DNA from: Pseudomonadota bacterium
GTDB lineage: Bacteria; Pseudomonadota; Gammaproteobacteria; Burkholderiales; Rhodocyclaceae
Length of the DNA stretch: 64,000 nucleotides
Direction: 5' to 3'
Assembly: GCA_018240785.1 (NCBI GenBank)
Contig: JAFEFC010000016.1
Span: forward strand, 121,699 to 185,698
Below are positions 10,601-19,439 of this stretch, piece after piece. The notes below the pieces were generated by a model. That model searched no databases, was not told the DNA's origin, and saw only the letters and a program-made list of their open reading frames with translations. Position 1 is the first letter of the stretch. Each line of letters begins with the position of its first letter. Position numbers and translations under genes: made by a program.

Positions 10601-10782
10601 GAGGGGTGGATGCAGCGGTCGCCGCCTGCATTCGCGGCCTGCGGCTGCCCTCGGCGGAAGGCCTTGCGGGGGCGGCGACGCGAACTCGTCGCTGCGCTCC
10701 TCGGACAGGCGTCGCCTTGTTTCCCCCGCAAGGCCTTCCACCTCGGCGCTCATGAAGTTGGCGCCCGCTGCATCCACCCCTC
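10601..10782 (+). repeat. Nested palindromic element (two perfect inverted repeats, one inside the other)
   Basis: The 329 bp between secF and the DUF2322 gene contain no credible gene. Beyond the terminator they hold a 182-bp structure. The outer arms are a perfect 16-bp inverted repeat (GAGGGGTGGATGCAGC at 10601-10616 with its complement at 10767-10782). The inner arms are a perfect 17-bp inverted repeat (GGAAGGCCTTGCGGGGG at 10656-10672 with its complement at 10723-10739). The 50-base centre is rich in CGTCGCTGCGCTCCTCGGA-like sequence. Translated, it gives Arg/Ser/Glu-rich peptides of the kind often mis-called as small hypothetical genes. It looks like a dispersed extragenic palindromic element, not a terminator. 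Confidence 0.7.
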
Positions 10783-10831
10783 AGCCTTGGTTTGTGACGC
10801 TCCGGACCGATTGAAGGCCCCAGGAGAGCAG

Positions 10832-11149
10832 CTATACCGCGAACACCTGCTTTACGCGCAGCGTCTCGCCGCGCTCCATCAGGCCGATCAGGCGGTCGAT
10901 GTTGGGGTGCTTGCCGGGGTTCAGGCGCGCGTCCTCGCTGTGCTCGGCGTACAGCTCGATGCCCTTCTTCGCCGCCTCGGGCGTGATCGCGCCGTAGAGC
11001 TGGGCGAGGTGGTTATAGACGGCCAGCGAGCCCGCCTGGCCGGGCTTGTTCTCTATCGTTCCGACGACGGCGTCGCTGGCGTCGATCAGGTTCATCGCTG
11101 CCAGGTGCGACACACCCGGCAGGGTCTTGAGGTTATCGGCAAAAGCCAT
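10832..11149 (-). CDS. DUF2322 family protein
   Basis: A 105-aa small soluble protein starting MAFADNLKTLPGVSHL, which I place in the DUF2322 family of short proteobacterial proteins of unknown function. Conserved-looking blocks are the AGSLAVYNHLA segment, ELYAEHSEDA and a C-terminal GKHPNIDRLIGL. No signal peptide, membrane segment or catalytic motif is visible. A longer frame adds 21 residues upstream; I use ATG 11149 because the conserved part begins there. It is on the same strand as purB, but a palindromic repeat separates them. Confidence 0.7.
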   Translation of the reverse strand: MAFADNLKTLPGVSHLAAMNLIDASDAVVGTIENKPGQAGSLAVYNHLAQLYGAITPEAAKKGIELYAEHSEDARLNPGKHPNIDRLIGLMERGETLRVKQVFAV

Positions 11150-11217
11150 CTGTATGTCCTGAAATGTCGAATGGGGACGCGTGGTGGAAGCGGAACTGGC
11201 CGCGGTCCGCACCGGCG

Positions 11218-11278
11218 GTCGCGGTCGAGCCCGCTCCTACGCAGCGGCATCGCCTGTAGGAGCGGGCTCGACCGCGAC
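11218..11278 (+). repeat. REP-like palindrome (GTAGGAGCGGGCTCGACCGC type)
   Basis: A perfect 23-bp inverted repeat, arms 11218-11240 and 11256-11278 with a 15-base loop, sits between the DUF2322 gene and purB. The right arm begins GTAGGAGCGGGCTCGACCGC. A relative with the same arm occurs at 59337-59392. Two facing copies of one arm sequence match a doublet (BIME/REPIN-like) extragenic repeat. It could also act as a terminator for purB, but no T-run is present. Confidence 0.8.
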
Positions 11279-11285
11279 AAGTACG

Positions 11286-12689
<1,404 letters not shown>

Positions 12690-12730
12690 TTACCGCCTCG
12701 CTCCCCAACCCGCAGGACAGAGGCGCCCCA

Positions 12731-13114
12731 GTGAGCTCAACGGACAGCTATCGCATCGAAGTCCAGGCCGTCGCCGAATTCGTGCCGGCCCAGTCTCGCC
12801 CCGAGGACGAGCATTTCGTCTTCGCTTACCACGTCACCATCCGCAACACCGGCACCGTTCCGGCACAGCTCGTGAGCCGGCACTGGGTCATCACCGACGG
12901 CACCGGGAAGGTGCAGGAAGTGCATGGCCAGGGGGTGATCGGCGAACAGCCGCTGTTGGCGCCGGGGGACAGCTACAGCTACACGAGCGGCTGCGTGCTC
13001 GAGACGCCGGTGGGCACCATGCACGGCAGCTACCAGATGGTGGCCGAGGACGGCCACCCCTTCGAAGCGGAGATCCCGCCCTTCATGCTGGCGATGCCCA
13101 GGGTGCTGCACTGA
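12731..13114 (+). CDS. apaG: ApaG domain protein
   Basis: A 127-aa ApaG (DUF525) protein with a fibronectin-III-like beta-sandwich fold. It starts with GTG at 12731. Conserved blocks are FAYHVTIRNTG, VSRHWVITDG, VHGQGVIGEQPLLAPGDSYSYTSG and MHGSYQMV. The biological role is unsettled: it is often linked with apaH, though apaH in this window is 48 kb away. It stands between divergent purB and convergent argJ. Confidence 0.95.
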   Translation: MSSTDSYRIEVQAVAEFVPAQSRPEDEHFVFAYHVTIRNTGTVPAQLVSRHWVITDGTGKVQEVHGQGVIGEQPLLAPGDSYSYTSGCVLETPVGTMHGSYQMVAEDGHPFEAEIPPFMLAMPRVLH

Positions 13115-13129
13115 GCATCGACGCGGCAG

Positions 13130-14368
13130 TCAGCTCCGGTAGTCGGCGTTGATCTTCACGTAGTCGTAGGAAAAATCGCAGGTCCACACGGTGGCCGCGG
13201 CGCTGCCGCGGGCGAGGTCGATGCGCACGGTGAGTTCGGCGTGCTGCATGATGCGTGCCCCGGCTTCCTCCTGATAGCTCGCGGCGCGGCCGCCGTGCTC
13301 GGCGACGAGCACGGATTCATCCGGGTTGCCCAGCCACACGCGCAGCCTGGCGACGTCCAGATCGTCGATGCCGGCATAGCCGATGGCCGCCAGGATGCGT
13401 CCGAGGTTGGGGTCGGAGGCGAAGAAGGCCGTCTTCACCAGCGGCGAATGGCCCACTGCATACCCCACCTTGCGGCATTCCTCGCGATCCTTGCCGCCCT
13501 CGACGACGATGCTCATGAACTTTGTCGCGCCTTCGCCGTCGCGCACGATGGCCTGCGCCAGCGCGATCGAAACTTCGACCACCGCGTCGCGCAGCACCTT
13601 GTAATCCGCGCTTGCCGCATCGGCGACCTCGGCGTTGCCGGCCCGGCCGGTGGCGATCAGGATGAAGGAGTCGTTGGTCGACGTATCGCCGTCGACGGTG
13701 ATGCTGTTGAAGGACAGGTCGGCCGCCTCCTTCACCAGCGCCTGCAGCAGCGGCTGGCTCACCGCTGCGTCGCAGGCGAGGAAGCCGAGCATGGTCGCCA
13801 TGTTGGGCCGGATCATGCCGGCGCCCTTGCTGATGCCGGTCAGCGTCACCGTGCGGCCGCCGATCTGCACCTGCCTCGACACCGCCTTGGCCAGCGTGTC
13901 GGTGGTCATGATGGCGTGGGCGGCGTCGAACCAGGCGTCGGCACGCAGGTCGGCGATCGCCCGCGGCAGGCCGGCGACCAGGCGGTCGACCGGCAGCGGC
14001 TCGAGGATCACGCCGGTGGAGAACGGCAGCACCTGCCCCGCCTTCACGCCCAGTTGCGCTGCCACCGCCTCGCATGTGGCCAGCGCGCTCTTGAGACCCG
14101 GCTCGCCGGTGCCCGCATTGGCCACGCCGGTGTTGATCACCAGCGCGCGGATGACGCCGCTGGCAAGATGCGAACGGCACACCTGCACCGGCGCCGCGCA
14201 GAAGCGGTTCTGCGTGAACACGCCCGCGGCACGGCTGCCTGCCGCCAGCTCAATCACGGTGAGATCGCGACGGCTGGCCTTGCGGATGCCGGCTTCGGCG
14301 ACTCCGAGGCGAACGCCGGCAACCGGCAGCAGATCGGCGGGATTCGGAAGGTTCAGGTTGACAGCCAT
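13130..14368 (-). CDS. argJ: Bifunctional glutamate N-acetyltransferase / amino-acid acetyltransferase
   Basis: A 412-aa ArgJ, which recycles the acetyl group from N-acetylornithine to glutamate in arginine synthesis. The autoproteolysis site is intact: [16 protein letters not shown], where the Thr after Ala becomes the N-terminal nucleophile of the beta chain, with TTDT upstream. The conserved C-terminus ending in a short NADYRS is present. ATG 14368 follows a strong CCTCCGGAG ribosome site; a longer frame into the upstream repeat region is rejected. No other arg genes are near. Confidence 0.96.
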   Translation of the reverse strand: MAVNLNLPNPADLLPVAGVRLGVAEAGIRKASRRDLTVIELAAGSRAAGVFTQNRFCAAPVQVCRSHLASGVIRALVINTGVANAGTGEPGLKSALATCEAVAAQLGVKAGQVLPFSTGVILEPLPVDRLVAGLPRAIADLRADAWFDAAHAIMTTDTLAKAVSRQVQIGGRTVTLTGISKGAGMIRPNMATMLGFLACDAAVSQPLLQALVKEAADLSFNSITVDGDTSTNDSFILIATGRAGNAEVADAASADYKVLRDAVVEVSIALAQAIVRDGEGATKFMSIVVEGGKDREECRKVGYAVGHSPLVKTAFFASDPNLGRILAAIGYAGIDDLDVARLRVWLGNPDESVLVAEHGGRAASYQEEAGARIMQHAELTVRIDLARGSAAATVWTCDFSYDYVKINADYRS

Positions 14369-14659
14369 GCAGTTCTCCGGAGGTGATCGAGATCGAAACG
14401 GCGAAGGCCGATGCGACGCGACAGGACGGCGAATGATAGCGGATTCGCACATCGCCCATTGCATGCGCAGCCGCGCATGGACTGGCATGCGCAGCCGCGC
14501 ATGGACTGCCGGCTCTGCCTCCATTCCCTCGGCGCGCAGCCGTCCGCGACGGCGACTTGTAACGAAAATTGACACTTTCGGCACGGGTGCCCCCTGCAGC
14601 GCTAGCCGGGAGGGGTGCGACAGCCCCCTTGCCTGCGCGGCTCCGCATTCCACGGGGGA
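14369..14659 (+). other. Intergenic stretch upstream of the first glycine-rich gene
   Basis: No credible gene lies between argJ and the sigma-54 site. This stretch holds the argJ upstream region and a short tandem repeat (listed separately). Sites for the sigma-54 activator would be expected here, but I could not define one. Confidence 0.5.
14461..14508 (+). repeat. 24-bp perfect tandem duplication
   Basis: Two exact adjacent copies of a 24-bp unit beginning GCATGCGCAGCCGCGCATGG lie about 100 bp upstream of argJ's start. Each unit itself contains GCATGCGC-type palindromic sequence. It is not part of a longer array. Confidence 0.85.
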
Positions 14660-14675
14660 TGGCACAGGAAATGCT
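14660..14675 (+). promoter_or_regulatory. Sigma-54 (-24/-12) promoter of the first glycine-rich gene
   Basis: TGGCACAGGAAATGCT matches the RpoN consensus TGGCAC-N5-TTGCW with one change (A for the first T of TTGC) and exact GG/GC spacing. It ends 61 bases before the ATG, nearly the same geometry as the paralogue's site (63 bases). A sigma-54 activator is encoded in the same locus. Confidence 0.72.
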
Positions 14676-14735
14676 CACGATCTATCCGAGGCACGGCACG
14701 TTGCCATGTCTTGACATCAGTCAGTGGAGGAAGCC

Positions 14736-16616
14736 ATGAAACAGAGTGTGCTCGCGAGTGCCATCGCGCTTGCCTTCGGTTTTGCCACACAGGCGTGGGC
14801 GAATCCGACCAACACCGTGACGGAGGCGACGTCAACGGCGAATCAGACTGCGACCGCCAATTCGACCCAAGGCGGTACCGGTCCGCAGGCGAACGAAGGG
14901 TCCAAGGCAGTCTGGCTCAACAATTCCAACAGCAGTGACAATTCCGACCACAGCCAGCACAGCTCCCAGAAGAACAACAACAGCACGGGCAATAATCGCA
15001 ACAACGATGGCGCGGCATCCGCAAGCGATTACGCAACTGCGGCCAACAATGCCGGCTCCGCGAGCAGCACCATCAATAACGCGTTCAACAAGAGCGCTGC
15101 GATGGCGATCACCAAACTCAGTGGTATGGTGACCGGCGTCCGTGTCTATGGGCTGGGCAACCAGGCTGGCAACATGGGCAGTGCCAACGGCGGAGACGGC
15201 GGTACGGCCTTCGGCGGCAACGGCGGGAAGGCCTACGGCGGTGATGCCAAGGGCGGCAACGGCGCAAATGGCGGCATGGCTTTCGGCGGCAATGGTGGTG
15301 ATGGCGCGAAAGGCGGCAACGCCAGCGGCGGCGACGCCCAGAGCGGCAGCGCCGCCGCGATGGCGAGCGGTGGCAAGGCGTATGGTGGCGGGGCGGATTC
15401 CGGCTCGGTCAGGGCCGGTGGCGGCGGCGCAGCAACCGGCGGCGATGCCACCAGCGGCTACGCCAAGGGTGCCAGCGGCGGCGACGGTGGCAATGCCAGC
15501 AAGGCAGCGGGCCTCGGCGGCGGTGATGCGTATGCCAAGGTCGGCTCGTCGGCAGACTCTGGCCGGGCGAGCGGCGGTGATGCGACCGGTTCCACAGGCA
15601 GCGTCAAAGCGAGCGGTGGTGATGGCGGCGCGAGCAGCACGGCTGCAGGCGGCAACGGCAAAGGCAGCGGCGGCAACGCTGGTGTCATGACCAGCGCGCG
15701 CCTCGGCAGCGCTGGCGCGGGCAACAACGCCGACGGCAGTGGCGCCACCGGGGGTAGCGCAAACGCGGGCGGCGCTTGGGCGAAGGCGATCGATGCCACC
15801 GCGAACGGCCGCGGCGGCGGCAACGACACTGCGAGCGCGGGCAACAATGCGCAGGCCACGGGCGGTGCAGGTGGAACCGGCGGCAATGCAACTTCAGCCG
15901 GCGGCCAGACCGGGACGTCGCAGGCTCAGGGCGGCAGCAGCCAGCAGAACGCCGGCGCGAGCGGTGGCAATGGAACGGGCAACGGCGGCACGGCCACTGC
16001 GAGCGCGGGATCCACTGGGGGCGGCGCCAACGCGACGGGCGGCATGAACACCTCCACTGGCGGCCAAGCAACGTCCGGCATGGCGATGGCCCAGTCTGGC
16101 AATAGCTCGGCGATCGGCGGCGCAGGTGGCAATGCGGCGAACAACGGCGGCAACGGCGGCAACGGTGGAACCGCGCAGACGGGCGCGGCCAGCGGCGGAT
16201 CGGCCAACGGTGGCGCCGGCGGTCAGGCGTCGAGCGGCGCCGCCAGTGGCGGCGCGGCAACCGGTGGCAACGGCTCCGGCTCCTCCACCAGCGGCCTGGC
16301 ATCGGGCGGCTCGGCCACCGGCGGTGCGGGTGGTGCAGGCGGCACCGGGCAAGGTGGCACCGGTGGTGCAGGCGGCGCAGGCGGCTCGCTCACCGCGGGC
16401 GCAGCGACCGGCGGCAGCGGCCAGGGTGGCGCCGGCGGCGCGGGCGGCAGCGGCGGCGCGGTCGCTGTCGATGCCGGTACCTTCAACATGGCCAACAGCA
16501 TCGGCGGCAGCTTCACCAACGGCGCCGGCATCATCATCAATGCCATGAACACCGGGATCGGTGCCTTGGTCCAGCAAAGCGCAAACGTCCAGGCCAACCT
16601 GAACTTCAACCGCTGA
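14736..16616 (+). CDS. Secreted glycine-rich repeat protein A (putative fibre/matrix protein)
   Basis: I do not recognise a named family for this 626-aa protein. Residues 1-22 are a signal peptide (cut after QAWA). Residues 23-92 are Asn/Ser/Thr-rich. Residues 93-150 form a less repetitive domain (DYATAANN, INNAFNKSAA, VYGLGNQAGN). Residues 151-582 are low-complexity Gly/Ala/Ser/Asn with GGxGG and GGNGGxG units. Residues 583-626 are a conserved C-terminal module ending VQANLNFNR. There are no cysteines. ATG 14736 has GGAGG 5 bases upstream. It has its own sigma-54 promoter and terminator, and a 625-aa paralogue follows. By context with a C39 peptidase and FapF-like barrel it is the likely exported cargo. 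RTX calcium nonapeptides are not evident. Confidence 0.82.
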   Translation: MKQSVLASAIALAFGFATQAWANPTNTVTEATSTANQTATANSTQGGTGPQANEGSKAVWLNNSNSSDNSDHSQHSSQKNNNSTGNNRNNDGAASASDYATAANNAGSASSTINNAFNKSAAMAITKLSGMVTGVRVYGLGNQAGNMGSANGGDGGTAFGGNGGKAYGGDAKGGNGANGGMAFGGNGGDGAKGGNASGGDAQSGSAAAMASGGKAYGGGADSGSVRAGGGGAATGGDATSGYAKGASGGDGGNASKAAGLGGGDAYAKVGSSADSGRASGGDATGSTGSVKASGGDGGASSTAAGGNGKGSGGNAGVMTSARLGSAGAGNNADGSGATGGSANAGGAWAKAIDATANGRGGGNDTASAGNNAQATGGAGGTGGNATSAGGQTGTSQAQGGSSQQNAGASGGNGTGNGGTATASAGSTGGGANATGGMNTSTGGQATSGMAMAQSGNSSAIGGAGGNAANNGGNGGNGGTAQTGAASGGSANGGAGGQASSGAASGGAATGGNGSGSSTSGLASGGSATGGAGGAGGTGQGGTGGAGGAGGSLTAGAATGGSGQGGAGGAGGSGGAVAVDAGTFNMANSIGGSFTNGAGIIINAMNTGIGALVQQSANVQANLNFNR

Positions 16617-16625
16617 CGCTGACAT

Positions 16626-16754
16626 GCGCAGCGGGACTCACGTTCCCGCTGCGCCGCCGCCAGAGTTTGACACCTTCCGTGATTCAGCCTTCTCGCTGCC
16701 CGCCGGGTCGAAAAGGCAATTCAGGAATTGCCGCGCACTGCGCGGCTTTTTTTT
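16626..16754 (+). terminator. Terminator region after glycine-rich gene A
   Basis: A perfect 11-bp stem (GCGCAGCGGGA at 16626-16636 with its complement at 16644-16654) lies 10 bases after the stop. A classical terminator follows: GCCGCGC ACT GCGCGGC (16730-16746) and then eight Ts (16747-16754). Gene A is therefore probably transcribed as a single unit. Confidence 0.85.
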
Positions 16755-17032
16755 GCCCGGATGCTGCCGCCGATTCAGCCAGCGCGAGCGACACCTCACT
16801 GCTACGACCTTCGGCTGATTCAGCGGCGATACACTTGCTATTTACATATTTATGCATTCCACGCTATTGATTTTAAGCGTCTTATTGAGAATTTCAAAAC
16901 CAATGGCCGGAACTCTACGGCGGCGTATTGTGTATCACGATTGGAACACTCACCCCTTGAAGCAGGGCGCCAGCCTACTTCCAGTCCTCTCCCCCACCGC
17001 GGAACACGACCATCCACGCGCCATTGCGGTCA
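16755..17032 (+). other. AT-richer intergenic region upstream of the second sigma-54 promoter
   Basis: No credible gene. Bases 16825-16925 are clearly lower in GC than the surroundings (TATTTACATATTTATGC and neighbours). This is the position where an enhancer-type activator site or a bendable segment would lie for the sigma-54 promoter at 17033. I see no clear repeated operator. Confidence 0.45.
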
Positions 17033-17048
17033 TGGCATGGGAGTTGCG
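17033..17048 (+). promoter_or_regulatory. Sigma-54 (-24/-12) promoter of the second glycine-rich gene
   Basis: TGGCATGGGAGTTGCG matches TGGCAC-N5-TTGCW with exact GG/GC spacing and an intact TTGC. It lies 63 bases before the ATG. The leader that follows resembles the leader of gene A (CGAGGCA, GCCATG, CTTGACA, then GGAGGAAGCC before ATG), so promoter and gene were duplicated together. Confidence 0.8.
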
Positions 17049-17110
17049 AACGCTCTTTCACGAGGCAGGGCGCGTCGCCATGCCTTGACACCAAATCAGC
17101 GGAGGAAGCC

Positions 17111-18988
17111 ATGAAACTTAGTCTGCTCGCGAGCGCAATCGCACTCGCATTCGGTTTTGCCTCGCAGGCATCAGCAAACCCCACCAACACGCTCGACTCT
17201 GCCGACACGGCAACGCAAAACGCGACGGCCAATTCGAACCAGGGTGGGACCGGCCCTCAAGCCAACGAGAACTCGATCGCGAAGTGGTCGAACAACTCGG
17301 ACAGCAGCAACAACTCCAACAACAGCGTGACGACGCGCGAACGCAACGACAACAGCCAGGGCAATGATCGCAATAACGACGGCAGGGCCTCTGCACGTGA
17401 TTACGCTACCGCGGCGAACAACGGCGGCACCGCGACCTCCAGCATCGACAACGCATTCAACACGAGCAAGGCGGTCGCCATGTCGAAGCTCGATGGCGCG
17501 GTCACCCACATCAAGGTCAACGGCCTTGGCAACAACGCGATGAACTCCGGTAATGCCAACGGCGGCAATGGTGGCAAGGCCTACGGTGGCGACGGCGGGA
17601 TGGCGGTGGGTGGGAGTTCCAAGGGCGGCAACGGCGGCGACGGCGGCAAGGCCTGGGGCGGAGATGGCGGTAACGGTGCAAGGGGCGGTAGCGCCTGGGG
17701 CGGCAATGCCGAAAGCGGTGGCGCCAAGGCGGCGGCAGCCGGTGGCAACGCGATGGGCGGCAGCGCCGATTCCGGCTATGTGAAGGCCGGCGGTGGCGGC
17801 GACGCGACCGGCGGCGCAGCCGCGTCGGGCAACGCCAAGGGCGCCGTCGGCGGTGACGGCGGCAGCGCGCGCGGCGCGATGGCTGGCGGTGGCGGCGACG
17901 CCGCTGCGAAGGTCGGCGCGTCGGCCGATAGCGGCAAGGCCAGCGGCGGCGACGCGATGAGCATGGTCGGCGGCGCGAAGGCCGGCGCGGGCGACGCCAG
18001 TTCCAGCAGCGTCGCTGCCGGCGGCGCCGGGAAGGGCTATGGCGGCGATGGCTGGTCGGCAGCCAAGGCCTCCGTCGGCGGCGCCGACGCGGGTAGCACG
18101 GCAGGCGGTAGCGGCGCATCGGGTGGCAGCGCAGGCGGCGGCAGCGCAAGCGGCAAGGCGGTCGATGCCCTTGCGAACGCTCGTGGATCGGGTAACGACA
18201 CGGCCTCGGCAGCGAACGCCGCGACCTCCAATGGCGGAGCCGGTGGCAATGGCGGCGCCGCTCAGTCGAGCGGCGGCACCACGGGTGCGGCAACCGCGAA
18301 TGGCGGTAGTGGCACGCAGACCGCAAACGCGTCCGGCGGCGCTGGCTCGGGCACCGGTGGCGCCGGCAGCGCATCCAACACTGCAGCCGGAGGCGCAGCC
18401 ACTGCTGGGGGCGGTACGGGTAGCGCGACCGGAGGTGCAGGCGCGTCGGGCACGGCAACGGCAACTTCTGGCGCGGGCTCGGCCACCGGTGGCAATGGCG
18501 GCTTGGCTTCCAACACCGGCGGCGCCGCCGGCAATGGCGGCACGGCCTCCACCGGCGCGGCGAGCGGCGGTGCGGCAACCGCAGGCAATGGCGGCACGGC
18601 TACCAGCGGTGGCGCTAACGGCGGCGCGGCCAACGGCGGCGGCGCCACGACGACGGCCTCCAGCGGTAGCGCCAGCGGTGGCGCGTCCAATGGCGGTGCT
18701 GGCGGTGCTGGCGGCGCGGGCAACGGCGGCGCAGGTGGCGCAGGCGGTAGCGGCGGAACGCTGGCCGGCGGTGCGGCTAACGGTGGCGCGGGCAACGGCG
18801 GCAGCGGCGGTGCTGGCGGCGCTGGCGGCACGGTAAGCGTCGCGGCGGGCACCTTCGACATGTCCAACAGCATCGGCGGCAGCTTCACCAACGGTGCCGG
18901 CATCATCATCAATGCCATGAACAGCGGCATTGGTGCTCTGGTGCAGCAAAGCGCCAACGTGCAGGCCAACCTGAACTTCAACAGGTAA
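17111..18988 (+). CDS. Secreted glycine-rich repeat protein B, paralogue of A
   Basis: A 625-aa protein of the same architecture as protein A. It has a 22-residue signal peptide (cut after SQASA), an Asn/Ser-rich segment, a middle domain with RDYATAANN and IDNAFN, a Gly/Ala/Ser/Asn low-complexity body from about residue 150 to 580, and a C-terminal module (582-625). That module is identical to protein A's at 41 of 44 positions. The ends are conserved while the repeat body differs, suggesting the ends are read by export or assembly machinery and the body is structural. ATG 17111 follows GGAGG. It leads a likely operon with the next three genes. Fibre or adhesin function is inference. Confidence 0.82.
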   Translation: MKLSLLASAIALAFGFASQASANPTNTLDSADTATQNATANSNQGGTGPQANENSIAKWSNNSDSSNNSNNSVTTRERNDNSQGNDRNNDGRASARDYATAANNGGTATSSIDNAFNTSKAVAMSKLDGAVTHIKVNGLGNNAMNSGNANGGNGGKAYGGDGGMAVGGSSKGGNGGDGGKAWGGDGGNGARGGSAWGGNAESGGAKAAAAGGNAMGGSADSGYVKAGGGGDATGGAAASGNAKGAVGGDGGSARGAMAGGGGDAAAKVGASADSGKASGGDAMSMVGGAKAGAGDASSSSVAAGGAGKGYGGDGWSAAKASVGGADAGSTAGGSGASGGSAGGGSASGKAVDALANARGSGNDTASAANAATSNGGAGGNGGAAQSSGGTTGAATANGGSGTQTANASGGAGSGTGGAGSASNTAAGGAATAGGGTGSATGGAGASGTATATSGAGSATGGNGGLASNTGGAAGNGGTASTGAASGGAATAGNGGTATSGGANGGAANGGGATTTASSGSASGGASNGGAGGAGGAGNGGAGGAGGSGGTLAGGAANGGAGNGGSGGAGGAGGTVSVAAGTFDMSNSIGGSFTNGAGIIINAMNSGIGALVQQSANVQANLNFNR

Positions 18989-18997
18989 GCCTCTGAC

Positions 18998-19033
18998 GGA
19001 TGCCGGCCGTCAGCAACTGACGTGCCGGCATCC
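18998..19033 (+). promoter_or_regulatory. Long intergenic hairpin inside the operon
   Basis: GGATGCCGGC + CGTCAG, loop CAA, CTGACG + T + GCCGGCATCC forms a 16-bp stem with one bulge, placed 10 bases after gene B's stop. There is no T-run. Its position after an abundant structural-protein gene suits a transcript stabiliser or partial attenuator that lowers expression of the downstream processing genes. Confidence 0.6.
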
Positions 19034-19062
19034 GGGCGCGAGCATCCAAGAAGGAGGCAACC

Positions 19063-19428
19063 ATGAGATCTGCTGCACTGATGATCGCGTTGGGAATTGG
19101 ATTGGCCGCGACCTGCGCGACGCCTGCACGCGTGCATGCGGAGGAAGGTGCTGCGCTAAGCTCGGACTCCGCTCCACTCGTCCTCGGACACAAGCTGGTG
19201 GATACGGAGACACTTGCGCAGCAACGCGGCGGTGCCGACACTCATCTCAGCGAGATCCGCGCCGTGGGCTCTGTCGCGGATGTGAAGGCCTACGACCTGA
19301 CGACAGGTCAGAACGTCATTTCGGAAGGCTCGTTTGCCGGTACTGCCGGCATGCCGCTGGTGGTCCAGAATTCGGGCAACGGCGTGCTGATTCAAAACGC
19401 GGTCATCCTCAATGTCGAGGTCCACTAG
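19063..19428 (+). CDS. Small secreted protein with a double-glycine motif and the glycine-rich proteins' C-terminal module
   Basis: A 121-aa protein with a signal peptide (cut near RVHA, residue 26). Residues 47-57 read DTETLAQQRGG, resembling the double-glycine leader motif recognised by C39 peptidases. The last 33 residues (FAGTAGMPLVVQ onward, including NSGNGVLIQNA) align with the C-termini of the two glycine-rich proteins: F-x3-AG, N-S/T-G-x-G, L-V/I-Q-N/Q-S/A. It could be a minor subunit, nucleator or chaperone comparable in position to the small Fap components, but I do not recognise a named family. The ribosome site is AAGGAGG. The C39 peptidase gene starts 11 bases after it. Confidence 0.75.
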   Translation: MRSAALMIALGIGLAATCATPARVHAEEGAALSSDSAPLVLGHKLVDTETLAQQRGGADTHLSEIRAVGSVADVKAYDLTTGQNVISEGSFAGTAGMPLVVQNSGNGVLIQNAVILNVEVH

Positions 19429-19439
19429 CGGAGATGAGC

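Noticed and set aside
10400-10777. Small proteins encoded in the secF downstream region
   Set aside because: The frames lie in the nested palindrome, overlap secF and the terminator, and have repetitive Arg/Ser/Pro composition.
14461-14508. CRISPR-like repeat
   Set aside because: Only two directly adjacent copies with no spacer and no cas genes.
14684-14720. A second -24/-12-like site (GGCACGGCACGTTGCC) and a TTGACA in the leader of glycine-rich gene A
   Set aside because: GG-to-GC spacing is one base too long for sigma-54, and TTGACA has no -10 at a suitable distance before the ATG.
15233-18949. Long Ala/Pro/Arg-rich frames on the minus strand opposite the glycine-rich genes
   Set aside because: They are reverse complements of GGC/GCC repeats (Pro/Ala/Arg runs) without ribosome sites or conserved features.
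14736-18988. RTX-type calcium-binding adhesin or type I secretion substrate
   Set aside because: The Gly-rich bodies lack regular GGxGxDxUx nonapeptides, the proteins have Sec signal peptides, and no type I exporter genes are present.
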